The translations under genes were made by a program, and so were the position numbers. Of a stretch of DNA of 44,758 bases, positions 34,754-43,803 are shown piece by piece. Numbering within the stretch: position 1 is the stretch's first letter; each line of letters starts with the position of its first letter. The notes beneath the pieces are model-generated. The model did not search any database and was not told the origin of the DNA. It was given only the letters and a program-made list of their open reading frames with translations. Source of the stretch: Aeoliella straminimaris (lineage in GTDB: Bacteria > Planctomycetota > Planctomycetia > Pirellulales > Lacipirellulaceae); assembly GCF_024054565.1 (NCBI RefSeq), contig NZ_JAMXLR010000025.1, forward strand, positions 1-44,758, in the 5' to 3' direction.

Positions 34754-35809
34754 TCAGTCGTCCGAATCTTGGTCGAAGTCGGGACGCGGACGGCCAGCAC
34801 CACGGCCCCAGTCGCCACGAGGGCCCTGTCCACGGCCGCCGCCACGACGAGCTTCGCCACGCGGTGGTGGGCCGTCTTGGTCGCGATCGGCGCGAGGACC
34901 AGCGGGTCGATCGCCACCACGTGCCGGGCCGCCGAAACCGCGCGGGCCACCAGGGCGACGACTTGGTGAAAGGTCCAGCCGATTCAGGATTCGCTGCACC
35001 GCCGCAAACTCTTCTTTGCTCAGCGAGCCATCGTTGTCGCGGTCGAGTCGAGCAAACATCCGTTCGGCACTTGGTTGGCCGGGAGCGGCATCGGGCCGAC
35101 CGCCACGGCGAACACCCTCAGGGGGACCACCGCGTCCGGGGCCACGCCCTTCGCCAAAACCGCCACGGCGGGCCTGGCCGTCACGCGGCGGACCATCGCC
35201 ACGCCGGCCACGGGCTTCAGCAGGACCACGACGCCCAGGACCACGTCGATCCATGGGGCCGCCACGGCGTGCCTGGTTGTCTCTTGGAGGTCCACCAAAC
35301 CCTGGGCCACCACGTCCATCACGCGGGCCGCGGGCATTGCGTCCTGCACGATTTCTAGGCCTCGCATCGTCCTGCTTGGCTTCAGGCTTCTTCGCGGCTG
35401 ACTTTTTGGCTTCCGCTTTCTTCTTGGCTTCCGTGCCTTTCTTTGCGTCGGCCTTTTTCGTGTCGGAGTCTTTCTTCGTGTCGGCATTGCGCGGACCGCG
35501 ACGTCGGTCACCGTCACGCGCCGCCCCGCGATCGCCGCGCGGACGGTCGCCATCGCGTGCTGTGCGACGCGGTCCTCGCGGAGCATCCGCGTTTCGACTT
35601 TCACGCGCTTCGCTGCGTGCTTTCCATGCTGCTTCGCGTTCTTCACGACTCAGTTTGCCATCGCCATCTTCGTCGAAGCGCTCGACCATCTGCTGCATGC
35701 GCTCGGCATTCCTGGGCCCTCGTCCTTCGGGGGGCCCACCGCCTGGTTGTGCCAGCACGGGGCATGCCATCACCATGCCAAGGGGTGCCAGCCAAAGTAG
35801 CCGTTTCAT
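34754..35809 (-). CDS. Secreted EF-hand protein with Arg/Gly- and Ala/Lys-rich low-complexity regions
   Basis: A 351-residue secreted protein. The signal peptide is LLWLAPLGMVMACPVLAQ. Two EF-hand calcium loops are clear: DEDGDGKLSREE (about residue 48) and DRDNDGSLSKEE (about 258). Between and after them lie low-complexity stretches: an Ala/Lys tract (KKADAKKGTEAKKKAEAKKS) and long RGG/PRG-rich runs. EF-hand proteins of this kind are numerous in planctomycetes; the binding partner is not known. ATG 35809 has GGAGAG upstream and is preferred over GTG 35815. A strong terminator follows the stop. The DNA has internal direct repeats of GGNCCNCG type. Confidence 0.78.
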   Translation of the reverse strand: MKRLLWLAPLGMVMACPVLAQPGGGPPEGRGPRNAERMQQMVERFDEDGDGKLSREEREAAWKARSEARESRNADAPRGPRRTARDGDRPRGDRGAARDGDRRRGPRNADTKKDSDTKKADAKKGTEAKKKAEAKKSAAKKPEAKQDDARPRNRAGRNARGPRDGRGGPGFGGPPRDNQARRGGPMDRRGPGRRGPAEARGRRGDGPPRDGQARRGGFGEGRGPGRGGPPEGVRRGGRPDAAPGQPSAERMFARLDRDNDGSLSKEEFAAVQRILNRLDLSPSRRPGGPRGFGGPARGGDRPAGPRADRDQDGPPPRGEARRGGGRGQGPRGDWGRGAGRPRPDFDQDSDD

Positions 35810-36087
35810 CGTCACTCTCCTAAGGGAATATCAATTGGACTTGCGGCCTACCATCTTTCTGTTCGCACGACTCGTACGAATCATTGCCAGCCGCCGCCAA
35901 GAAGTGCTCGAGCGATCTTGGTCACGAGAGAACTAACCCCACGAAATGTGCCTAGTATCGTCTGCGGACGAAAAAACAAGTGATAGCAGGCTACGATTGA
36001 CCATTGCCGCAACCACTCCCCCAACTGGATAGCTGGCTCTAAGATGGGGGCTCCGCCAACTTGCCTTCATCACCTCACCGGCCTGCC

Positions 36088-37926
36088 ATGGATTTGCCCA
36101 TCACACTTGCCCCCCCGCTCTACCTGGCGGCCGTACTGGCGCTCGGCATCGCCGCTCAGTGGCTGGCCTGGCGGCTGAAGATACCGGCGATCGTGTTGCT
36201 ATTGTTCCTGGGCTTCGGCTGGGGCTACGTGGCCGGCCGCCCGGAAGATTACCTCGAATCGTCCATCCTGTTTCCGATGGTTTCCTTGTCGGTTGGTGTG
36301 ATCCTGTTCGAGGGGGGACTGAACCTGCGGTTCCGCGAGATTCGCGAAACTAGCGGTGTCGTATTGCAGTTGGTCTCCATCGGTCTATTTACCACCGCTG
36401 TGCTTACAGCCGTGGCCGCCCACTACCTGGTGGACTTCTCTTGGCCGATGGCTGCGCTGCTGGGAGCACTGCTTACGGTCAGCGGTCCGACAGTGATCTT
36501 GCCACTGCTTCGGCAGGTGCGCCCCGAACGCAAATTGGGTTCGGTCGTCAAATGGGAAGGTATCATCAACGACCCCATCGGCGCGGTGCTGGCCGCCCTG
36601 GTCTACGAGGTGGTCGCGCATCCTGCGCCCAACGGCGTCGCCCAAGGCACCATGATCGCGCTTGGCAAGACCATCGCTATTGGCTTGGGGCTCGGGTTAC
36701 TCTCTGGCTGGGTGGTCCGGGAATTGATGCGGCGCTACCTGGTGCCCGACTACCTGCAGAACCCGGTGGTGCTGGCGATCGTGCTGCTGCTATTTGCGAT
36801 TTCCAATTACCTGCAGCCCGAGTCGGGGCTTATCACCGTTACGGTGCTGGGTATGTACCTGGCAAACCAGCGCGACGTGACCATCAAGCACGTGATTGAA
36901 TTCAAAGAGAACCTCCGCGTGCTGTTGCTGTCGGTACTGTTCATTGTGCTGGCCTCCCGCATTCAACCCAGCATGGCCGACCTGCGCGACGTTGGCTGGG
37001 GAGGCATCGCCCTGGTGCTGTTCATGGTATTGGTGGTGCGTCCCGCCTCGGTGTTTCTGTCGACGTTGGGCAGCGAACTCACGCGCAAGCAGCGGCTGTT
37101 CCTCTCCTGGATTCACCCCCGAGGTATTGTGGCCGCGGCCGTCGCCACGCTGTTCGCCATTGGCATCAGCCAGGCCCAACCCGAGATGGCGGCCGAAGGA
37201 AAGAAGTTCGTGCTGGTTGTGTTCCTGGTCGTGGTTGGCACCGTTACCATCTACGGCTTGTCGCTCGGGTACGTCGCGCGGTATCTCGGCCTGTCGCGTG
37301 AAGATCCCCAGGGTGTGCTGTTCGTTGGTGCATCGCCACTAGTCCGAGAGGTCGCCCGCTCGCTGCACAACGAAGGCCTCAGCACGCTGCTGGTGGATAC
37401 CAACCCACAGAATATCGCCCTGGCCCGCATGGACGGGCTGCCCGTCTGCTACGCCAGCATCGGTAGCGATTTTGTGCACGAAGAAACGGATCTAGGCGAT
37501 CTCGGCCGGCTGTTGGCCATGACGCCGAACGACGAAGTGAACACCCTGGCGGCCAGCGAGTTTGCCGAACAGTTTGGTAGCGCCAACGTGTTTCAGTTCG
37601 CTCCGCACGAGAAGACGAGCCAGCGGCATCAGCGCGTGCCGAAGCACCTCCGCGGACGCATCTTGTTCGCCAGCGACCTGACCGAAGACCAGATAAAAGA
37701 ACGCCATGAAAGTGGCTTCGTGATGAAGAAAACCACCCTCAGCGAAGGCTTCACCATGTCGCACTTCCGCGAAAAATACGGCGACGACGCGATCCTGATG
37801 TTCGTCATCCCCGATGGCGGACGCCTGATGGTGGTGGCAGCCGACAGCAAATACGAACCCAAAGCCGGCGACAAACTAATTGCCCTGGTCCCCCCAGAAA
37901 AAGCCAGCAACGGCGAGTCCCGCTGA
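36088..37926 (+). CDS. Na+(K+)/H+ antiporter, CPA1 type, with C-terminal RCK/TrkA-like regulatory region
   Basis: A 612-residue protein. About twelve membrane spans (residues 5-400) include the NhaP-type block SVGVILFEGGLNLRFREI and the ion-site helix WEGIINDPIGAVLAAL, whose NDP matches the conserved ND of CPA1 antiporters. A soluble RCK-N-like region follows (VLFVGASPLVREVARSLH...LLVDTNPQNI) and a RCK-C/TrkA-C-like region ends at APPEKAS-like polar residues (EPKAGDKLIALVPPE). ATG 36088 is preferred over TTG 36061. Such antiporters keep pH and K+/Na+ balance. The gene stands alone upstream of the tRNA. Confidence 0.9.
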   Translation: MDLPITLAPPLYLAAVLALGIAAQWLAWRLKIPAIVLLLFLGFGWGYVAGRPEDYLESSILFPMVSLSVGVILFEGGLNLRFREIRETSGVVLQLVSIGLFTTAVLTAVAAHYLVDFSWPMAALLGALLTVSGPTVILPLLRQVRPERKLGSVVKWEGIINDPIGAVLAALVYEVVAHPAPNGVAQGTMIALGKTIAIGLGLGLLSGWVVRELMRRYLVPDYLQNPVVLAIVLLLFAISNYLQPESGLITVTVLGMYLANQRDVTIKHVIEFKENLRVLLLSVLFIVLASRIQPSMADLRDVGWGGIALVLFMVLVVRPASVFLSTLGSELTRKQRLFLSWIHPRGIVAAAVATLFAIGISQAQPEMAAEGKKFVLVVFLVVVGTVTIYGLSLGYVARYLGLSREDPQGVLFVGASPLVREVARSLHNEGLSTLLVDTNPQNIALARMDGLPVCYASIGSDFVHEETDLGDLGRLLAMTPNDEVNTLAASEFAEQFGSANVFQFAPHEKTSQRHQRVPKHLRGRILFASDLTEDQIKERHESGFVMKKTTLSEGFTMSHFREKYGDDAILMFVIPDGGRLMVVAADSKYEPKAGDKLIALVPPEKASNGESR

Positions 37927-37965
37927 CCGCCCGACCGAAGCCCTCGCGACCCAAGTCGGGATGCG

Positions 37966-37971
37966 TATAAT
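37966..37971 (+). promoter_or_regulatory. Possible -10 element of the tRNA gene
   Basis: A perfect TATAAT lies 34 bp before the tRNA. No convincing TTGACA-like -35 was found at 16-18 bp upstream, so the promoter call is tentative. Confidence 0.4.
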
Positions 37972-38004
37972 AAAGAAACCAACCGCCCACAGCATCAACA
38001 ACCT

Positions 38005-39339
<1,335 letters not shown>

Positions 39340-39513
39340 CGTGTTACCTCGTAAGGGTTGCTTGTCGTAGGTCATTGTCTCACGTTGCAGGCAATCGCGC
39401 AAGATTGCAGGACGTGGAAATCAGAAGATGTTGGAGGGGTATCGATTTGTTGCGTAATGTTGCAGCGACTTTGCTTTTATGCTTGATGTCGCCAATCATA
39501 TCCAGTCGCAGGA

Positions 39514-40310
39514 CTAGGCAGGTCGCCACACCGGGAAGTCGACCATTTTGCTGCAACGCGAGCAGTCGCGGCGGATAGACCGGCCATCGTGAATCGGAAC
39601 CTCGCGCAGGTCGGTTGATCCACAATGACTACACGCATGCAAGGCCGATCCGTCAGAGTGCGCCACAGTATCCCCAGTGTGCGCCAAGGCATCTTCCTTG
39701 GCGTATTCTGTAGACTCTGGCGCAACGTTGGCGCACTCTGTGGAGTGGTCGTCCGGTAAACGCCACACCCAGGGGCCACCGAAACCATCGGGCTCGGCTT
39801 TAACCTGCAGCTTGCCGCGGGCGCGATCGAGAGTCCGGTTGGCGATGCCGTCGGCTTCGGCGGCCTTGCGGACAGCTTTCCCCGGGTGAGGACCCGTGGC
39901 CAGGTACTCGGCGAGCCACGCCACCGCCTCGTCGAGCGCCGACAACTCGCCGGTGGCGTTGCCCGTCTCGCGGGCCAGGGCATCGTCGGCCGACATCCGC
40001 ACCGGCTCGTCGTCCCAGTGAACCGAGGCAGGCTCGCCCATGATGCTGAATGCCAACCCCGTCGTCACGGCGGCCAGGTTGCTCTTGCCAGGTAGCAGCA
40101 AACGGCGCTGGTCGTCGTCGGGATCGCGGCTGATATGCCACACGCTACGAGCCAGGCCCGTAAAGGCGCGGCTACCAAGAGCCGTATCATCTGCCGACTG
40201 CGCCGCGCCCTTGCGACGATGGGCCACCATCAGCACCGCTGCGCCATGCTGTTCGGCGAGCTTGGCGATCGGGGCAAGCACACTGCGGACCTCGTTATCG
40301 CGGTGAACGC
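39514..40310 (-). pseudogene. 5'-truncated RecA-like/AAA (AAA_25, RepA-type) ATPase
   Basis: The frame resembles the C-terminal part of RepA-like/AAA_25 ATPases often next to integrases. It has HRDNEVRSVLAPIAKLAEQHGAAVLMVAHRRKG, ALGSRAFTGLARSVWHISRDPDDDQRRLLLPGKSNLA and a C-terminal zinc-ribbon-like CSHCGSTD...CSRCSK. Walker A and B, which should lie upstream, are absent. Homology fades at about 40310, where an in-frame stop appears on the minus strand, so the 5' half has been deleted. A GTG at 40281 could still start a shorter 255-residue protein, but it would lack ATP binding. The small ORF on the other strand begins at the break point. Confidence 0.72.
39654..39740. repeat. Palindromic repeat, copy A (in the ATPase pseudogene)
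   Basis: Nested inverted repeats: outer CAGAGTGCGCCA (39654-39665) and TGGCGCACTCTG (39729-39740), inner CGCCAAG (39682-39688) and CTTGGCG (39697-39703) around an 8-base loop. The left inner part (39663-39688) matches copy B at 42418-42443 in 25 of 26 bases. Confidence 0.7.
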
Positions 40311-40328
40311 ATGGACGTGATGTGGATC

Positions 40329-40505
40329 ATGACATCTAAGGAGTTTGTGAAGGAGGCGAACCAGAACAAGACAGGCAAAAATAGGGGAAAGAGAACGATT
40401 TGGTTCAACGGCAAGAACACCAAGGCCCAAACCGAGCACGTGAAGCCGCAGTTCGAGAAGTACGTGGCGGAGGATTTCCGGCGGATTGTGGAGGAGTCGC
40501 CGTAG
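40329..40505 (+). CDS. Small basic ORF of unknown function
   Basis: A 58-residue reading (64 if ATG 40311 is used) with a basic N-terminal half (KEFVKEANQNKTGKNRGKR) and an acidic end. Its base composition is A-richer than the genes around it. No family recognised and no strong ribosome-binding site. The upstream frame remains open across the break point of the ATPase pseudogene, so this may also be the tail of a gene whose 5' part was lost. It ends 43 bp before the nuclease gene. Confidence 0.35.
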   Translation: MTSKEFVKEANQNKTGKNRGKRTIWFNGKNTKAQTEHVKPQFEKYVAEDFRRIVEESP

Positions 40506-40548
40506 GGCGGCTCGGAACAACCGTATCGACATTGATGGGAGCGACGCG

Positions 40549-41475
40549 ATGACCGATTACTACCGAGTGATGCTGGGCCGCGGAAGCGAGCACGCTGAGG
40601 AGTGTTTTGCGGGTGGGTTCATAGGCACCGACTTTGGCTTGCACCAGGATCTAACGGGACATCTTCCTGATGAATGGCGAACGTTCAACAAGCAGTTCAT
40701 CCCCGTGTATCAGGCGAAGTGGCCAGACAAATCGAAGATCGCGGCGGGGTTGGCGTGTGGGGCCATTTGGACGGTCAGCAAGGGAATGCAAATAAGCGAC
40801 TTGCTGCTGTGTCCCGATGGGGGTGGCAACTACCAGATCGGCGAGGTTGCAGGAGACTACTACTATGCAGAAGGCGCCACGCTTCCACATCGCCGACCAG
40901 TCAAATGGTGGAATCAGCACGTGAGCCGCGAGTCGATGACCGAAGCTCTCCAGAATTCTACTGGAGTCCCCGGCACCGTTAGCACGATCACGAAACACGC
41001 TGAAGAGATCGAGGCACTCATTGCGGGGGTTGTGCCGCCCAAGATTGTGACAACGGACGAGACTATCGAAGACCCAGAAAAGTTCGTCATGGAGAAGCAC
41101 CTGGAGGACTTCTTGGTGCACAATTGGTCCTGCACCGAATTGGGGGCGGAGTACAGCATATTTCAGGACGATGGCGAAACCGTCGGCCAGCAGTACCAGA
41201 CTGATACGGGACCAATAGACATACTGGCTATCAGCAAGGATGAAGCAACATTGCTGGTTGTCGAGCTCAAAAAAGGCCGAGCCAGTGACGCGGTCGTCGG
41301 TCAGCTTCTGCGTTACATGAACTTCGTGGCCGAGGAACTTGCAGCACCGGGGCAGCAGGTAAGAGGGATCATCATCGCGCTGGAAGATAGCCCCAAGTTG
41401 AGGCGGGCGATCGCGATGGTGCCCTCGGTGGGGTTCTACCGGTACGAAGTGAAATTTTCATTGGTGAAGGGGTAG
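40549..41475 (+). CDS. Predicted modification-dependent endonuclease: PUA/EVE-like reader plus NucS-like nuclease
   Basis: A 308-residue protein with two modules. Residues about 1-140 resemble the PUA/EVE-like domains of restriction proteins: GAIWTVSKGMQISDLLLCPDGGGNYQIGEV, DYYYAEG, LPHRRPVKW, SRESM and LQNSTGVPGTV. Residues about 175-305 resemble the NucS/DUF91 nuclease: GPIDILAI (D224), VVELKKG (E239, K241) and GQLLRYM (Q252), a complete PD-(D/E)XK core with motif IV-like Q. A reader plus cutter architecture suggests cleavage of modified DNA, for example of phages. ATG 40549 has GGGAG upstream. It is followed by a phosphoesterase gene after 4 bp, so the two are an operon. Function is inferred by eye. 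Confidence 0.75.
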   Translation: MTDYYRVMLGRGSEHAEECFAGGFIGTDFGLHQDLTGHLPDEWRTFNKQFIPVYQAKWPDKSKIAAGLACGAIWTVSKGMQISDLLLCPDGGGNYQIGEVAGDYYYAEGATLPHRRPVKWWNQHVSRESMTEALQNSTGVPGTVSTITKHAEEIEALIAGVVPPKIVTTDETIEDPEKFVMEKHLEDFLVHNWSCTELGAEYSIFQDDGETVGQQYQTDTGPIDILAISKDEATLLVVELKKGRASDAVVGQLLRYMNFVAEELAAPGQQVRGIIIALEDSPKLRRAIAMVPSVGFYRYEVKFSLVKG

Positions 41476-41479
41476 GCCA

Positions 41480-42391
41480 TTGTTTGACATCATCGGCGAC
41501 ATCCACGGCCACGCTGGCGAATTGGTGCGGTTGCTTGAGCACTTGGACTACACCAAGGACGGCAGTGGCTACAGGCACCCAAAACGGACGGTGCTGTTCG
41601 TGGGCGACTTCATCGATCACGGGCCGCATATCACCGAGGTGCTGCGGATCGTGCGGGCGATGGTCGACTCGGGCGCAGCCCAGGCGGTGATGGGCAATCA
41701 CGAATTCAACGCGATCGCCTACCACACGCCGGACGGCGCCGGCAGCTACCTCAGGCCGCATTCGGAGAAGAACAACAAGCAACATAGTGAAACGATGAAG
41801 CAGCTTAGCGAAGCCGAGTTGCAGGATGCGCTGGAGTGGTTTCGCATGCTGCCTATGTGGCTCGACCTGGATAGCGTTCGATTGGTGCACGCCTGCTGGA
41901 GTGCCAATGACATCGTCACCATCTCGGCTCGACGCGACGGCACCTCGCCGCTAACGGAAGCCTTCGTGAAGGATGCCACCGATCACAGCTCCGCTCTATT
42001 TCACGCCGTCGATCGTGTGCTCAAGGGCACTGAGATGGAGCTACCCGCGGGCATGTCGTACCGGGACAAGGATGGGCATGAGCGAACCGCGATCCGAACC
42101 CGGTGGTTCGATTCGCCGAATGGCCAGGACATAGCCGAATATGCTCTTCCGAACGTTACGGAGCCGACCGGAGTAGCAGCACGAGTTGACGCCCTGCCGA
42201 TTGACACGTACCCCACAGACGCTCCACCGGTGTTCTTCGGTCACTACTGGCTCACCGGCGAGCCAACTCCGCAGACCCGAAACGCGGCCTGTGTAGACTA
42301 CAGCGTGGCGAGGGGCGGCAAATTGGTGGCTTACCGGTGGAATGGCGAGCGGGGGTTGTCGACTAGTGGTTTCGTGACGGCCGCTGGCTGA
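41480..42391 (+). CDS. Calcineurin-like metallophosphoesterase in the island
   Basis: A 303-residue phosphoesterase of the PP2A/PrpE (diadenosine tetraphosphatase-like) kind. Motifs: FDIIGDIHGH (D7, H9), VLFVGDFIDHGP, VMGNHEFNA, VRLVHAC and PPVFFGHYW, all needed for a dimetal site. It begins with TTG at 41480, 4 bases after the preceding stop, with a GGGGTAGG-like site before it; no ATG precedes the first motif in frame. It is tightly linked to the nuclease gene, which suggests a shared job. It may act on nucleotides, phosphoproteins or nucleic acid ends, which cannot be decided here. Confidence 0.85.
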   Translation: MFDIIGDIHGHAGELVRLLEHLDYTKDGSGYRHPKRTVLFVGDFIDHGPHITEVLRIVRAMVDSGAAQAVMGNHEFNAIAYHTPDGAGSYLRPHSEKNNKQHSETMKQLSEAELQDALEWFRMLPMWLDLDSVRLVHACWSANDIVTISARRDGTSPLTEAFVKDATDHSSALFHAVDRVLKGTEMELPAGMSYRDKDGHERTAIRTRWFDSPNGQDIAEYALPNVTEPTGVAARVDALPIDTYPTDAPPVFFGHYWLTGEPTPQTRNAACVDYSVARGGKLVAYRWNGERGLSTSGFVTAAG

Positions 42392-42417
42392 GCCTGGTCA
42401 GATTTGGCGAGTGATTA

Positions 42418-42496
42418 CCACAGTCTCCCCAGTGTGCGCCAAGAGATTCTGCTTGGCGGACTGTGGGGAGACTGGGAGACGGTTGGCAGTCTCTGC
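42418..42496. repeat. Palindromic repeat, copy B (upstream of fic)
   Basis: Outer arms CAGTCTCCCCA (42421-42431) and TGGGGAGACTG (42464-42474), 11 bp perfect; inner arms CGCCAAG (42437-42443) and CTTGGCG (42452-42458) with an 8-base loop. It is homologous to copy A. Its minus-strand translation aligns with the pseudogene protein in the same frame (AK..LLAHTGETV against AK..ALAHTGDTV), so it may be a relic of a second ATPase gene copy. Confidence 0.7.
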
Positions 42497-42561
42497 CCTG
42501 ATGTGCTGACTGCATCGACAAGTACGGCCAATAGGTCGATTTGGCGGCGAATCGAAAAACA

Positions 42562-42648
42562 TGTCGCCTCGGGTGACACATTCAGAGAACATGTCACCGA
42601 AATGGCTAAATTGTGACACGTTCTGTTGACCTGTCACTTCTGGTGACA
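42562..42648. promoter_or_regulatory. Mirror-symmetric operator array upstream of fic-hsdR
   Basis: Six half-sites alternate: TGTCGC (42562), GTGACA (42573), TGTCAC (42592), GTGACA (42613), TGTCAC (42632), GTGACA (42643). Start-to-start distances are 11, 19, 21, 19 and 11 bp, that is symmetric around about 42605. The outermost pairs form TGTCRC-N5-GTGACA palindromes. It ends 12 bp before the fic ATG. A repressor or controller protein is the likely binder; none is identified in the window. Confidence 0.75.
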
Positions 42649-42660
42649 TATGCTCCAGGC

Positions 42661-43803
42661 ATGCAGGAATCCGCAAAAACCAAGCGAAATCCGCCCAGAG
42701 CTCCCAATTGGCGACCGGATCAGCCGTACAACGAGCTGCCGATGTTGCCACCGCACGCCGAGCTGGAAACCACCCGGGTGCTCAAGCAGTGCATCCCTGC
42801 ACGGGCAGCACTCGAGGGCCTAAAGGAGGCGGCCGAGCTGATCCCCAATCAGGCCGTGTTGATTAACACACTGCCGCTGCTCGAAGCGCAGTCCAGTTCG
42901 GAAATCGAGAACATCGTTACCACCACCGATCGACTCTTCCAGCACCGGGCCACGGACGACCACGCCGACCCGGCCACCAAGGAAGCCCTGCGTTATAGCC
43001 AGGCGCTGCTCGAAGGGTTTCGCTCGCTGTCCGACTACCCGCTCACGACCCAGACGGCCGAACAGGTCTGCACCAAGATTAAGAACGTCGAGATGCGGGT
43101 GCGGAAGGTGCCCGGCACGGCGCTGGCCCGATCAGGTGGCGAGGTGGTTTACACCCCGCCGGTGGGCGAGCCACTGCTGCGCGATCTGTTGGCGAACTGG
43201 GAGCGGTTCATGCACGAGCAAACTGATCTCGACCCACTGGTGCGCCTGGCCGTTGGTCACTATCAGTTCGAGGCCATCCACCCGTTCACCGATGGCAATG
43301 GTCGTACGGGACGAGTGCTCAACAGCCTGTTCCTTATCCATGAGGGACTATTGAAGCTGCCAATCCTATACTTGAGTCGGTACATCATCGAGCACCGCGA
43401 CGACTACTATCGACTGTTGCGCGGGGTAACGTCTGCTGGCCAGTGGGAGGACTGGATTCTGTACCTGGTGAAAGGGGTCGAGCAGACTGCCAATTGGACC
43501 ACGAACAAGATCAAAGCAATTCGTCAGCTGGCGGAACACACGACGGAATTTGTTCGCCAGCGCGAGCCCAAGGTCTATAGCCACGAACTCGTGAGCGTGA
43601 TCTTCGAGCTGCCCTACTGCCGCATCCAAGACGTCGTGGATGCCGGCATTGCCGAACGCCGCGCGGCATCCCGCTACTTGAAAGCGCTGGCGGAACTGGG
43701 CGTGCTGAACGAGCAGCAATCAGGGCGCGAGAAGCTGTTCATTCATCCCAAGTACCTCCAATTGCTTACCACCGACAGCGACGATTTCGCCCCGTACGGA
43801 TGA
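42661..43803 (+). CDS. Fic-family protein (class II, self-inhibited)
   Basis: A 380-residue Fic protein that would transfer AMP (or another nucleotide monophosphate) to a target hydroxyl. The core [12 protein letters not shown] (207-218) is complete, with catalytic His 207. An N-terminal inhibitory helix motif S-x-x-x-E-N (SSEIEN, 79-84) classifies it as class II. The C-terminal part (about residues 300-380) looks like a winged helix ([30 protein letters not shown]). Start ATG 42661 is 12 bp behind a palindromic operator array; a GTG at 42613 is inside the array and less likely. The stop overlaps the ATG of hsdR (ATGA), so the two are coupled. Confidence 0.95.
   Translation: MQESAKTKRNPPRAPNWRPDQPYNELPMLPPHAELETTRVLKQCIPARAALEGLKEAAELIPNQAVLINTLPLLEAQSSSEIENIVTTTDRLFQHRATDDHADPATKEALRYSQALLEGFRSLSDYPLTTQTAEQVCTKIKNVEMRVRKVPGTALARSGGEVVYTPPVGEPLLRDLLANWERFMHEQTDLDPLVRLAVGHYQFEAIHPFTDGNGRTGRVLNSLFLIHEGLLKLPILYLSRYIIEHRDDYYRLLRGVTSAGQWEDWILYLVKGVEQTANWTTNKIKAIRQLAEHTTEFVRQREPKVYSHELVSVIFELPYCRIQDVVDAGIAERRAASRYLKALAELGVLNEQQSGREKLFIHPKYLQLLTTDSDDFAPYG

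Noticed and set aside
36001..36087. TTG-started N-terminal extension of the antiporter (from 36061)
   Set aside because: The ATG at 36088 directly precedes the first membrane helix and the added residues are not conserved-looking.
42404..42616. A short plus-strand frame (TTG start) upstream of fic, tempting as an antitoxin
   Set aside because: It runs through palindrome copy B and the operator array, has no ribosome-binding site, and the class II Fic carries its own inhibitory helix, so no separate antitoxin is needed.
42592..42618. A third ECF41 promoter at TGTCAC upstream of fic
   Set aside because: The motif lacks the seventh base A and no CGTC lies 16 bp downstream. It belongs to the symmetric operator array instead.
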